Of a stretch of DNA of 62,979 bases, positions 54,385 to 62,974 are shown in pieces. The first letter of the stretch is position 1; each line of letters begins with the position of its first letter. Both the position numbers and the translations under genes were made by a program. The notes under the pieces are model-generated. The model searched no databases, was not told the DNA's origin, and worked only from the letters and a program-made list of their open reading frames with translations. The DNA comes from JAFGJQ01 sp964586145 (GTDB lineage Bacteria > Planctomycetota > Phycisphaerae > UBA1845), in NCBI GenBank assembly GCA_964586145.1, contig CAZPHH010000018.1, forward strand, positions 1 through 62,979. The letters are read 5' to 3'.

Positions 54385-55551
54385 TCAGGCGAGCGTCCGT
54401 CCGATCGCACCGTCGGAGGCGTAACAGACGTGCGCCACGGGTCTGGGTCCGGGCCACGGTGCCAGCGCCCGCGCCATGCCCGCAACGAAGTCGTCGACCG
54501 CATCGGCCGCCACGAGGTTCACCGTGCAGCCGCCCCAGCCGCCGCCGCACAGCCGACCGCCGATGTACCCCGGCTGCCGTGTCGCCAGAGCGCACAGCCG
54601 ATCCAGCGCTTCACAACTGTTCTCGAAATACCGCTGCGAACTCCGGTGGGACTGCTCCATCAGTCGGCCGAGACGACGAACGTCGCCTTCGGTCAGCGCG
54701 GCCCTGGCGGCCCGAACCCGCTCGTGTTCACCGATGACATGACGGGCCCGCGAAAGCGGCGGTTCCGGAATGGCCGAAGCCGCCTGTTGCAGCTCGTCCG
54801 GCGTGGCCGCGCAAAGCCCGTTCAATCTGCGTCCGAGGCGCCGTTCCAGCGCCGCCCTGGCCTCTTCGCACTCGCGGCGGCGCGTGTTGTACGGCGCATC
54901 GCGCCCCAGTTGACGCGAGACCCGCGAGTCCACCACCACCAAAGCCGGCGCCGGCGCGGGCAGCGACAGAATCTCGTGTGCCCCCGACGCGCAGTCCAGG
55001 AAGATCACCCGGTCGGCCTGTCCGTGAATCGTGGAGAACGGGTCGAGCAGTCCGCACTGGACTTTCGCGAACTCGTTCTCGCCCTGCTGGAGCAGCCGGG
55101 CCAGGGTCAGCGGCTCGACGAAAGCCGGGCAGGCCGCAAGCACGGCCCGGGCCACGGAAGCCTCCAGCGCCGCCGAGCTGCTCAGGCCGGCCCCGGCAGG
55201 AACGTCACTGGCAATCACCAGGTCCATGCCGCCCACCGACACGCCGGCACTCGCCAGCATGGCGAAAACAGACTTGACGTAGCTGGTCCAGTCCGGCCGG
55301 TCATCCGGCCGCAGACCCGTGACCGAGAACTCCCCGTGCGCCTTGCGGTCACACGACCAGACCCGGACCTGGGTGTCGCGTCCGGCGCGTCCGACGACGG
55401 CCACGAAGCGGTCGATCGCGGCGGTCAGCACCGCGCCTCCGTTGTAGTCGGTGTGGTTTCCCAGGATTTCCACCCGCCCCGGCGCAATCCCGGCCACCGT
55501 AGGCGGCCCACCGAACCGCGCGTGAAACTCTGCGGTGGCGCGGTCGATCAG
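54385..55551 (-). CDS. galK: galactokinase, probable CTG start
   Basis: Galactokinase phosphorylates galactose at C1 for the Leloir pathway. The 388-residue form has the sugar-binding signature GRVEILGNHTDYN (25-37), the GHMP ATP loop PAGAGLSSSAA (118-128), the catalytic region QCGLLDPFSTIHG, and the third motif GGGWGGCTVNLV near the end. The first ATG/GTG/TTG in frame is the GTG at 55497, but the family N-terminus clearly continues upstream (AEFHARFGGPPTVAGIAPG) with no other standard start. A CTG at 55551 overlaps the stop of lptB (CTGA), copying the ATGA overlaps used elsewhere in this window. I therefore infer a CTG start. No galT or galE is adjacent. Confidence 0.88.
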   Translation of the reverse strand: MIDRATAEFHARFGGPPTVAGIAPGRVEILGNHTDYNGGAVLTAAIDRFVAVVGRAGRDTQVRVWSCDRKAHGEFSVTGLRPDDRPDWTSYVKSVFAMLASAGVSVGGMDLVIASDVPAGAGLSSSAALEASVARAVLAACPAFVEPLTLARLLQQGENEFAKVQCGLLDPFSTIHGQADRVIFLDCASGAHEILSLPAPAPALVVVDSRVSRQLGRDAPYNTRRRECEEARAALERRLGRRLNGLCAATPDELQQAASAIPEPPLSRARHVIGEHERVRAARAALTEGDVRRLGRLMEQSHRSSQRYFENSCEALDRLCALATRQPGYIGGRLCGGGWGGCTVNLVAADAVDDFVAGMARALAPWPGPRPVAHVCYASDGAIGRTLA

Positions 55552-56309
55552 TTGGGTCGGGGTGTTCCGAATTCGTTGCCCTCGAATGTGGTTCCCAGGT
55601 AGGTTTCCCGCACCAACGGGTTGTTGATCAGCTCTTTGGGGGTCCCGCTGGCGAGATGGCGGCCCTGATCGATGATGTAGCTTCGGTCTGTGACCGTCAG
55701 TGTTTCCCGCACATTGTGGTCGGTCAGGAGGATGGCGATCCCTCGGTTCCTGAGATTGAGAATCTCCCGCTGCAGTCCCTGAACGGCGATAGGGTCCACG
55801 CCGCTGAACGGCTCATCAAGGAAGATCAGCTTGGGGTTGCTGATCAGGGCGCGGGCGATCTCCAGCTTTCGCCGCTCGCCTCCGGAGAGGGTTCGAGCTT
55901 CCTGATGCGCCTGTGTCTGCAACCCGAACTGAGTGATCAGTTCCAGGGCCGCCTTGCGCCGATCCGCTCGAGACAGATGGCGCATGGTTTCGAGAATCGC
56001 GAGCAGGTTCTGTTCCACGGTGAGCCGCTGGAACACGCTGGGCTCCTGGGAAAGATACCCCATTCCCAACTGGGCGCGCTTGTACATGGGAAGGCGGGTA
56101 ACATCCTGTCCATCGAAGAATACCTGGCCTTCCTCCGGGTCGATCATGCCTACGGCAATTCGGAAGCTGGTGGTTTTGCCCGCCCCGTTCCGCCCCAGCA
56201 GACCGACAATTTCGCCGCGGTAGACGTCGAATCCCAAGCGGCTCACGACAGTCCTGCCGTCGTACCGTTTGACCAGATCACGAGCTTCCAGCAAGGCGTG
56301 CGATGCCAT
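55548..56309 (-). CDS. lptB: lipopolysaccharide export ABC ATPase LptB
   Basis: A 253-residue ATPase of the LptB2FG complex, which pulls LPS from the inner membrane toward the outer membrane. It has Walker A GRNGAGKTT (39-47), Q-loop LSQEPSVF, signature LSGGE (141-145), Walker B LIFLDEP with Glu166, and the LptB hallmark FSGVDPIAV, then LLTDHNVRETL with the switch His. The ATG at 56309 follows GGAGG by 11 nt; the longer form from 56339 adds only Gly/Pro residues. It ends at the galK start. LptF/G/C/A are not in the window. It supports an LPS-bearing outer membrane. Confidence 0.94.
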   Translation of the reverse strand: MASHALLEARDLVKRYDGRTVVSRLGFDVYRGEIVGLLGRNGAGKTTSFRIAVGMIDPEEGQVFFDGQDVTRLPMYKRAQLGMGYLSQEPSVFQRLTVEQNLLAILETMRHLSRADRRKAALELITQFGLQTQAHQEARTLSGGERRKLEIARALISNPKLIFLDEPFSGVDPIAVQGLQREILNLRNRGIAILLTDHNVRETLTVTDRSYIIDQGRHLASGTPKELINNPLVRETYLGTTFEGNEFGTPRPN

Positions 56310-56680
56310 CAGCGGGCAACCTCCAGGGTAGCCTCCCACCCGGCGGTGGATGATCTGTTGAAAACCGGGGGCATTTACCCCATTCGCAACACGGAGCTAA
56401 AGTTACACCAGTTGACCTAAGTTTCCCACTTTGGATGACACGATGGTACCACGAATTCGGGACAACTCACGTCTACTGCAAAACTCACAATGACTTACAC
56501 GCCCAATCGCGTCTCGCCTCGGCCGAGAAGCCCCTCCTCGCTGCCTGTTCGGAAACGATACAACCGAGGTCGTTTGCCCTGCCGACCATGCCCGATAACT
56601 CGAGCGCCCGTCTGTGGATAACTTCTTGTTTCACCGACACATCGGGCGTTGCCTGCCTCCCATACGACTTCTGTCGAGTC
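56310..56680. other. intergenic region between lepB and lptB
   Basis: About 370 bp, somewhat richer in A/T than its surroundings, between two leftward genes; it probably carries the lptB promoter. It includes one perfect DnaA-box sequence, TGTGGATAA (56613-56621). A single box is expected about once in this length by chance, so no origin is claimed. No ORF has coding character. Confidence 0.45.
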
Positions 56681-58549
56681 TCAGCGAATCCATCTCATTC
56701 GACCGACGTTTGGGATCCATCCGACCTTGCGCAGGTAGCCCGGCAGAAGATCCGTGCGCAGCCCGCTGGGCCAGTACACGAAGAACGCCCGGCCAATCAT
56801 CTGGTCTTCCGGGACCGTTCCGAGCTGGTAGTCTTCTCCGCGGCGCCGCAGGTGGTGCCCGACGACATCCCACAACCGCGAGTCCGCACTTTGCGGGCTG
56901 TTGTCGCCAAGAACGAAGTACTCTCCCGGCCGAAGCAGTATCGGGAAGCCGGTCGTTCCCCATCCGCCGAGCTTATATCGGTTGAAGGGTGGAGACACAA
57001 GCGGTGCAGACGTGTAGAACACATCGTGCTCCACGACCACGTGGGTCAAGTCGACATCGAGGTCCTGGGCGGTGATCGTGGGGGGTGTGACGGGTGGAGG
57101 CGGCGGCTCCATCCGTATTTCCCGAAGCGTGACGAGGTGGGGCTGGGGCGGCGGGCCGGCGCCGTTCTTTCCGGGGGTTGCGATCCACGTTTCGGAGAGA
57201 ACAATGCGGCCGCCGACGCTCAGAGTCAGGCGATAGTCGACGTTTTCGAACGCGACTTCAACGGGCCGGCCCGCCCTCAGTCTGTCCGCGCGGTCTTCCA
57301 CCAGGAGGACGGCGTCCTCAAACCGCGGGCTGCGTCCGCCATGCAGGCAGGCGCGACCGTCGGAGTACAGAGTCGCCCAGAATGTGCGGCCGCGACGGGA
57401 GAGGGCAAATCGCAGGTAACCCGTGCCGTCGTGGTGTGTGACCACACAGCGAATTCGCAGATCCGCGACCGCCGCTCCATCCCGATAGGCCTCCGGCGGC
57501 ACCGAAGCGTTGAACCGGGGGCCGGGCATGTTGTAGCCGGTGTAGTTGTCAATCTGAGGGCCGTGCAATTCCAGCGATTCCGCCGGTTGTCCCACGCCCC
57601 GGTACTTGAGCCATCGTCCGAGGAGCTCCCAGCGGTCCGCCCTGCCGCCGGCGGGCTGCCACTGGTGTCCGCCCCGCCGGGTGTCGCGCCGGCGCGGCGG
57701 GTAGTCGGTGTCGTGGACGACATTCCAGAGGGCTTGCTGGGCAACCGGTGTTTTCCGGGCCGGGTGCAGCAACCCGTCGAGCTCCTGCAGCAAGCGCGGT
57801 CGCAGGTTGCGCAGCTCATCGTCGAGTGCGTCTGCTTCGGCTTGCAGGTCGCCGGCCTCCGCATGGAAACCGCGCAGGGCGGCGGGAGAGGAAAACCCGC
57901 CCGCACCGCGCTGATTCGTCTGCAGTTCGAGCCAGCGCTGGCAACAGTGTTTGAACCGCCGGTCCATCGCGAAAACGGCGCGGGCCTCGTCTGACAGCCG
58001 GTCTGCCGGCGCCACGAAGACGTCGCCGTCAATGATCTCCACCACGTCACCGGGGACCGCGATCAGCCGTTTGATGAAGTTCTCCTCTCCGTCCCGCGGG
58101 TTCTTGAAGACCACAACCTGCCACGGCCGGGGTCCAATCGGCCCGCCGACGTCAAACGGCCATTTGAGGACAAGGATGCGGTCTCCCGACTCCATATGCG
58201 GGGGGCCGTCTCCGGCATCGAAGAACCGGGACGTCACGTTGGCGTACCCGCAGTTCGGACACTCGGACGTGGATGTGGGTTCGACCGATCCCCTTCCTTC
58301 GGACAGGCCGTAGGCATACTCCCAGCCGCAGTTGGCGCACGTCATGACGCCGTGTTTGCCGTAGAGAGTGGGGGCCATGGATCCGGTGGGGATGACGAAG
58401 GCTTCCACGACGAAGGCGCGGAAGACGAAGGCCAGGATGAGGGCGACGATGATGGATTCCACCGTTTCCCGGGGGCCTTCCCGGGCGGCGGGCGGTTCGG
58501 TCGCGGACGGTGCGGGAGATTGGGATGGGGACAGGGCCACTCTTGCCAT
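56681..58549 (-). CDS. lepB: signal peptidase I with zinc-ribbon and large beta-sandwich insertions
   Basis: A 622-residue type I signal peptidase, about twice the usual size. One membrane helix (31-50) precedes the catalytic Ser57 (IPTGSMAPTL) and Lys160 (FIKRLIAVPGD); GDNSPQSADSR (548-558) is the third conserved box. Two insertions stand out. Between Ser57 and Lys160 lies a zinc ribbon (Cys71, Cys74, Cys97, Cys100). Between the Lys box and the GDNS box lie about 365 residues, helical at first then beta-rich (cores CVVTHHDGTGYLRFALS and VEVAFENVDYRLTLSVGG). It should cleave signal peptides at the outer face of the membrane. A GTG at 58561 is an alternative start. Confidence 0.9.
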   Translation of the reverse strand: MARVALSPSQSPAPSATEPPAAREGPRETVESIIVALILAFVFRAFVVEAFVIPTGSMAPTLYGKHGVMTCANCGWEYAYGLSEGRGSVEPTSTSECPNCGYANVTSRFFDAGDGPPHMESGDRILVLKWPFDVGGPIGPRPWQVVVFKNPRDGEENFIKRLIAVPGDVVEIIDGDVFVAPADRLSDEARAVFAMDRRFKHCCQRWLELQTNQRGAGGFSSPAALRGFHAEAGDLQAEADALDDELRNLRPRLLQELDGLLHPARKTPVAQQALWNVVHDTDYPPRRRDTRRGGHQWQPAGGRADRWELLGRWLKYRGVGQPAESLELHGPQIDNYTGYNMPGPRFNASVPPEAYRDGAAVADLRIRCVVTHHDGTGYLRFALSRRGRTFWATLYSDGRACLHGGRSPRFEDAVLLVEDRADRLRAGRPVEVAFENVDYRLTLSVGGRIVLSETWIATPGKNGAGPPPQPHLVTLREIRMEPPPPPVTPPTITAQDLDVDLTHVVVEHDVFYTSAPLVSPPFNRYKLGGWGTTGFPILLRPGEYFVLGDNSPQSADSRLWDVVGHHLRRRGEDYQLGTVPEDQMIGRAFFVYWPSGLRTDLLPGYLRKVGWIPNVGRMRWIR

Positions 58550-58835
58550 CAGCGAACTCACGAACCATTCTGCCGGACCGACGCCGTTTGCGTGCGGTTA
58601 CGGTACCGGCAGAGCGGACGAAGCGTCAAGAGGACCGCCGCCCGGACCGGACGGCCGGACCGACGCGTTAGGTCGTCCCGGGAGGCCGATAATGCGGCCC
58701 CTCCCCGCCCGATTCGAGTGCCCGCTGTAAAGCTAAACCGCACGAGGGGATCAACCGATGCAATCCTGGCGTAATCCGTCGGTCGGGGGGCAGGGTGGTT
58801 CGCCCGTGGGGCGATATTTTCGTCAGGGAGAAGCG

Positions 58836-59339
58836 ATGGACGTTCAATACATCAACCCGTTCGTCCTGGCCATCAAGCGGGTCTTCGAGACGATGGTCCG
58901 CACGAAGGTCCGGGTCGGCAAGCCGTTTGTGAAGCACGATCCCTGCGCGTCCGCCGACGTGTCCGGCGTCATCGGGTTTTCGGGTGACGCGGCCGGCTGC
59001 GTGGTGCTCAGTTTCCCCAGCGCGGTGGCCGTCCAGGCCGCGTCGAAGTTTGCCGGGACCGCGATCGACGAGTCGCATCCGGACTTCGCGGACGCCATCG
59101 GCGAGCTGGCAAACATGGTGGCGGGTAATGCGAAGAAAGAGTTTCACGGCATGAACGTGAGCATTTCGCTGCCCAGCGTGATCATCGGCAAGGAGCACAT
59201 GGTCTCCACGTCCCGTTCGGCGCCACGGATCGTGATTCCCTGCGAGACGGATCTGGGATCGATGTACGTGGAAGTGGGCATGTCGGTGGAGAAGCCGGCG
59301 GCGGCCACCGCGGCGGTCGCGGCAGGAGCCTCAGCATGA
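58836..59339 (+). CDS. CheX-like CheY-P phosphatase
   Basis: A 167-residue CheX-family protein. It begins MDVQYINPFVLAIKRVFETM and has the phosphatase helix IGELANMVAGNAK with the E-x2-N motif (Glu90, Asn93), in which the Asn positions water for attack on phospho-CheY. A second half with SLPSVIIG and MYVEVGM is also typical of CheX. The Ala-rich tail is disordered. GGGAG lies about 6 nt before the ATG. Its last four bases overlap the CheY-like gene (ATGA), so enzyme and substrate are made together. No CheA or receptor is in view. Confidence 0.88.
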   Translation: MDVQYINPFVLAIKRVFETMVRTKVRVGKPFVKHDPCASADVSGVIGFSGDAAGCVVLSFPSAVAVQAASKFAGTAIDESHPDFADAIGELANMVAGNAKKEFHGMNVSISLPSVIIGKEHMVSTSRSAPRIVIPCETDLGSMYVEVGMSVEKPAAATAAVAAGASA

Positions 59340-59710
59340 AGATTCTACTGGTAGACGACTCGCGGACCATCCGCAACATCCAGAAGAACGTACTCGCCGA
59401 GATCGGGTATTCCGATGTCGTGGAGGCGGGTGACGGCATGGAGGCTCTTTCGCGGATCGCGGCGGAGAAGCCCGACCTGATGCTCGTCGACTGGAACATG
59501 CCCAACATGGACGGCATCACCCTGGTGCGGAAGGTTCGCGAATCGGACAAGACCACGCCCATCATCATGTGTACCACCGAGGCGGAGAAGTCCCGCGTGG
59601 TCGAGGCCATCAAGGCGGGCGTGAACAACTACGTGGTGAAGCCGTTCACGGGCGAGACCCTGTCGGAGAAGATCAACCAGACGCTCTCGAAGGTCACGGC
59701 CCAGGCTTGA
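59336..59710 (+). CDS. CheY-like single-domain response regulator
   Basis: A 124-residue receiver domain with nothing attached. The acidic pocket is LLVDDS (Asp7, Asp8), phospho-acceptor Asp52 (MLVDWNMPNMDG), switch Thr in MCTTEAE, and Lys102 (VVKPF). It is translationally coupled to the CheX-like gene (ATGA at 59336-59339). The FapA-like gene starts 32 bp later. The kinase that feeds it is not in this window. Confidence 0.93.
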   Translation: MKILLVDDSRTIRNIQKNVLAEIGYSDVVEAGDGMEALSRIAAEKPDLMLVDWNMPNMDGITLVRKVRESDKTTPIIMCTTEAEKSRVVEAIKAGVNNYVVKPFTGETLSEKINQTLSKVTAQA

Positions 59711-59741
59711 TGGACGGCCTCGCCCCGAGGGGCCGGCCGAC

Positions 59742-61238
59742 ATGACGCGGACGCAGGTCCAATCCCCATTCCAGGCTCAGGTCTCGGCGGATCACCTCCA
59801 GGCCACGATCACGCTGCGCAAGGACGCGGATCGCACCGCCGTCACGCCCGGTGACGTTGTGGCCGCCCTGGAAGCGGCGAAGGTCGCCGTGGACGACAAG
59901 GTGGCCGCCCGCGTTCAGGAGTACATCCGGAACGTCGTGGCCGGCCGCGACGCCTACGCCACCGTGGTCCTGGCGGAGGGCTATCCGCCGACCGAGGGCC
60001 AGGACGGCGTCTTTGAATGGGCCGAGGGTCTTTGCCCGGAACAGGAACCGGACCCCGTCGAAGAAGAGGGGCACCACTCCTATTACAACGTCTCCAGCTT
60101 TGTGGTGGTCCATGCCGGGGACGTGATCGGCACCATCTCCCCGCCCGTGCCGGGTAAGCCGGGGCTGGACGTGCATCACAACGCGCTCAATCCCAAGACG
60201 GCCCCCCGGGAAGTCGTGCTGAAGGAAAACGTGGACCTGGGAAGGGACCAGCGCACGGTGCTGGCCCGCGTGGCCGGGCAGGTGGTCTTCCAGAACCACG
60301 AGCTCCGGGTCATCGACGTGCTGGATGTGTCCGGCAACGTCGATTTTTCCGTGGGGAACATTGACTCCCCCAGCGCGGTGAACGTGCGGGGCAACATTCA
60401 GGATCTCTTCAAGGTTCGCACGAAGAAGACGCTGACGGTGGGCGGGGCCATCGAGGCGGCGGAAGTGGAGGCCGAGGGGAACGTGGAGGTTCGGGGCGGC
60501 ATTCTGAACCGCACCAAGGGCTTTGTCCGATCCAACGCGCAGATCAAAGCCAAGTTCTGCACGGAGGCGAACCTCCAGGCCCAGGACGACATCATCATCG
60601 GCAAGGAAGCCCTCAACAGCAGGCTGCGCACCGAAGCCCAGATTCTCATCAACAACGGAGCGTTGATCGGGGGCGCCGCGTACGCCCGGAGCGGGCTGTT
60701 CGCCAAGGTTCTGGGCAGCGACGCCGGCGTGCCCACGGACATCGGGGTCGGCGTTCCGGAGGAGACGCTTCGGGAGCTCCACGACGCGGATGAGGAGAAC
60801 GTTCGCCGGCGCCAGGGCGTGGACAAGATTCGGGAACTCATCGGGCCGCTTCTCGCGCAGCCCAAGCTGCTCACGCAGGCGCAGAAGGAGCGGGCCACGG
60901 AGATCATGTTCCAGGCGGACCAGATCGAGGAGGCCGTCCGCAAGACGGATGAGCGCATCCGCCAGGGCCTGGCCCAGATTTCCGCGGCGCCGTCCGCGGA
61001 GGAGGCGACGCCGGACGACGCCGGCCCGCACGTGACAGTCACGTCACGGATCTGCCAGGGCGTCAGCATCCGCATTGACGACCGGGTCACCTCGTTCGTG
61101 AAGGAAATGAAGGGGCCCGTTCGCATCTGCAAGCGCAAGATCAAGAACCACACCGTGATCGCCGCCGTCAACACCCTCTCCGGCAGTGTCACGGAGCTCA
61201 ACAGCCGGCGCGTCGAGTTGCACGACGAGGCCGGCTGA
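59742..61238 (+). CDS. FapA/DUF342-family polymer-forming protein
   Basis: A 498-residue member of the FapA (DUF342) family. The N-terminal domain (30-130) is alpha/beta and includes DVIGTISPPVPGKPGLDV (core ISPPVPGKPG), a family hallmark. The middle (150-340) is a right-handed beta-helix of short repeats (VSGNVDFSVGNIDSP, VGGAIEAAEVEAEGNVEV, shown as cores). A coiled-coil-like helix follows (370-430) and a small C-terminal domain. Members occur beside chemotaxis or surface-organelle genes and may form a polymer, as bactofilins do. It follows CheX-CheY on the same strand and probably shares their transcript. Confidence 0.85.
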   Translation: MTRTQVQSPFQAQVSADHLQATITLRKDADRTAVTPGDVVAALEAAKVAVDDKVAARVQEYIRNVVAGRDAYATVVLAEGYPPTEGQDGVFEWAEGLCPEQEPDPVEEEGHHSYYNVSSFVVVHAGDVIGTISPPVPGKPGLDVHHNALNPKTAPREVVLKENVDLGRDQRTVLARVAGQVVFQNHELRVIDVLDVSGNVDFSVGNIDSPSAVNVRGNIQDLFKVRTKKTLTVGGAIEAAEVEAEGNVEVRGGILNRTKGFVRSNAQIKAKFCTEANLQAQDDIIIGKEALNSRLRTEAQILINNGALIGGAAYARSGLFAKVLGSDAGVPTDIGVGVPEETLRELHDADEENVRRRQGVDKIRELIGPLLAQPKLLTQAQKERATEIMFQADQIEEAVRKTDERIRQGLAQISAAPSAEEATPDDAGPHVTVTSRICQGVSIRIDDRVTSFVKEMKGPVRICKRKIKNHTVIAAVNTLSGSVTELNSRRVELHDEAG

Positions 61239-61259
61239 TCTTCCGTCCGGCGGCGCCGG

Positions 61260-61937
61260 TCAATCGTATCCGTCCAACGGTTCCCATCCCTGCCGGCCGA
61301 CGAGCTTCACGAATCGGCACGCCAGCAACACCGTTTCCGTCGTCCGGCCGGCGTGCTTCTCCACGCACACCAGGGTCTGCGCGTCGCTGCCTCCCACCGG
61401 CACCACGAGACGCCCCCCCTCGGCCACCTGGTCGATCAGCGCGGGCGGCACCTCGGGCGCGCCCGCCGTGACGATGATCCGATCGTACGGGGCGTGCAGG
61501 GGCCACCCCAACGACCCGTCGGCACAGCAGAGGCGAATGCACTCCAGTCCCAGCGTTTCGAGACGTTGACGGGCCGCCGCGAGCAGGCTCTCGATTCGCT
61601 CCACCGAGAACACGTCCGCGCCCAGCCGCGCCAGGATGGCCGCCTGGTACCCCGTACCCGTGCCCACCTCCAGCACGCGAAGGCCCGGCCGCACGTCCAG
61701 CCGCTCCGTCATGAAGGCCACGATGTACGGCTGGCTGATGGTCTGCTCCTCCCCCACGGGCAGGGCCCGGTCCTCATAGGCCGCGTCCCGCATCGACTCC
61801 GGCACGAAGAGCTCCCGCGGGACCTCGCCCATCACGCGCAACACGTGCGGGTCGCGGATGCCGCGGCGGGCGAGCTGGTCTCGAACCATGGCCTGCCGGG
61901 CCTGGACGTAGTCGGCTTCGTGGCCTTCGTCGAGCAT
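61260..61937 (-). CDS. pcm: protein-L-isoaspartate O-methyltransferase
   Basis: Pcm uses SAM to methylate isoaspartyl residues in damaged proteins so that they can return to Asp. The 225-residue protein has the family N-terminus (RQAMVRDQLARRGIRDPHVLRVM, core QLARRGIRDPHVL), REXFVPE-like RELFVPE, the TISQPYIVA loop, and the SAM motif EVGTGTGYQAA (90-100). It ends convergently 21 bp from the FapA-like gene and is divergent from the SAM hydrolase gene. Confidence 0.94.
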   Translation of the reverse strand: MLDEGHEADYVQARQAMVRDQLARRGIRDPHVLRVMGEVPRELFVPESMRDAAYEDRALPVGEEQTISQPYIVAFMTERLDVRPGLRVLEVGTGTGYQAAILARLGADVFSVERIESLLAAARQRLETLGLECIRLCCADGSLGWPLHAPYDRIIVTAGAPEVPPALIDQVAEGGRLVVPVGGSDAQTLVCVEKHAGRTTETVLLACRFVKLVGRQGWEPLDGYD

Positions 61938-62066
61938 TCGGGGGCACTCGCGCTGGGTCGGCCGCGGCGGGGCTCGCCCATCGGCCGGGTCGTTGACAGG
62001 CCTGCACGACCTGCCGTAGAGTTGAGTCGTCCGGCCGGCCGCCAGCGAAAAGGGATCGCGCCCGCC

Positions 62067-62852
62067 ATGCCGCTGATCACGCTTCTAACCGATTTCGGCA
62101 CCCGTGACCACTACGTCGGCGTGCTCAAGGGTGTAATCTGCCAGCTTGCACCGAAGGCCACGGTCGTGGACATCTCGCACGACGTGGCCCCGCAGAACGT
62201 GGTCCAGGCCGCGTTTATCCTGCGTCAGATCTGGTCCTGGTACCCTCGGGGCACGGTTCACCTGGCCGTGGTGGATCCCGGCGTGGGGTCGGCCCGGGCC
62301 GTCCTGGCGGGTCAGTACGCCAGGCAGTACGTGGTGGCGCCGGACAACGGCCTGTTGACGCTCGTCCACCACGAGTTCCCCCTGGAGGCCCTTCACGTCG
62401 TCCAGAATCCGCGGCTGTTTCTCCCGAACATCTCGTCCACGTTTCACGCGAGAGACGTGATGGCTCCGGTGGCGGCCCGGCTTACGGCGGGTCTGCGAAT
62501 CGAGGAGGTCGGGCCGCCGACCGACCGTCTGGAGGTCCTGCAACTGGCGCGACCCGGGTTTCTGCCGGAGCACACCCTGCGTGGCGCAATACTGTGCGCG
62601 GATCGCTTCGGGAACCTGATCACGAACATCAGCACGGAAGACCTGGCCCCCACGTTGCGGCGGCGTGCGGGGGCCGAGGTGTTCCTGGACGGCATCTGCC
62701 TGGGGCCCGTTCGGTCCCACTACGCCGAGGTGCCTCCCGGTGAGCCTCTGGCCCTGGTGGGCAGCTCGAACCTGCTGGAGATCGCAGTGAACCGGGGCAG
62801 CGCCGCGGATCGGTTCCAGCCGACGCCTTCCGCCTGCGTGGAAGTTCGCTGA
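62067..62852 (+). CDS. SAM hydroxide adenosyltransferase (DUF62, SAM hydrolase)
   Basis: A 261-residue member of the DUF62 / duf-62 SAM hydrolase family, relatives of fluorinase and chlorinase. It has Asp9 (LLTDFG), SHDVAPQNV, VDPGVGS with Asp70 and APDNGLL with Asp93, plus a C-terminal beta-barrel with DRFGNLITNI. No halide-site insertion is seen, so hydrolysis of SAM to adenosine and methionine is the likely reaction. It is divergent from pcm by 129 bp, so two SAM-consuming enzymes share one intergenic region. AAAGGGA lies about 11 nt before the ATG. Confidence 0.88.
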   Translation: MPLITLLTDFGTRDHYVGVLKGVICQLAPKATVVDISHDVAPQNVVQAAFILRQIWSWYPRGTVHLAVVDPGVGSARAVLAGQYARQYVVAPDNGLLTLVHHEFPLEALHVVQNPRLFLPNISSTFHARDVMAPVAARLTAGLRIEEVGPPTDRLEVLQLARPGFLPEHTLRGAILCADRFGNLITNISTEDLAPTLRRRAGAEVFLDGICLGPVRSHYAEVPPGEPLALVGSSNLLEIAVNRGSAADRFQPTPSACVEVR

Positions 62853-62864
62853 ACGACCCCCGAA

Positions 62865-62974
62865 AGCCGGCTTGAAGCCGGCTGTCAGATTGCGAAAGGA
62901 AATGAGGTGAAGTGAGGAAGGCCGCCCACCCCCACCTGAAGGAGGGGGCACTGGCCGGTCGGCTGAAGCCGACC
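62865..62974. repeat. clustered palindromes after the SAM hydrolase gene
   Basis: AGCCGGCT occurs twice (62865-62872, 62876-62883). GGTCGGCT-GA-AGCCGACC (62957-62974) is a perfect inverted repeat, and CCCCC...GGGGG flanks 62929-62948. They could fold at the end of the transcript and are related in sequence to the unit at 47159-47260. Confidence 0.55.

Noticed and set aside
54385..55497. galK starting at GTG 55497
   Set aside because: This would remove the conserved N-terminal helix (AEFHARFG...) that is readable upstream in the same frame.
56613..56621. perfect DnaA box TGTGGATAA
   Set aside because: Only one copy, no dnaA/dnaN or AT-rich unwinding element nearby; about one half of a match is expected by chance in 63 kb.
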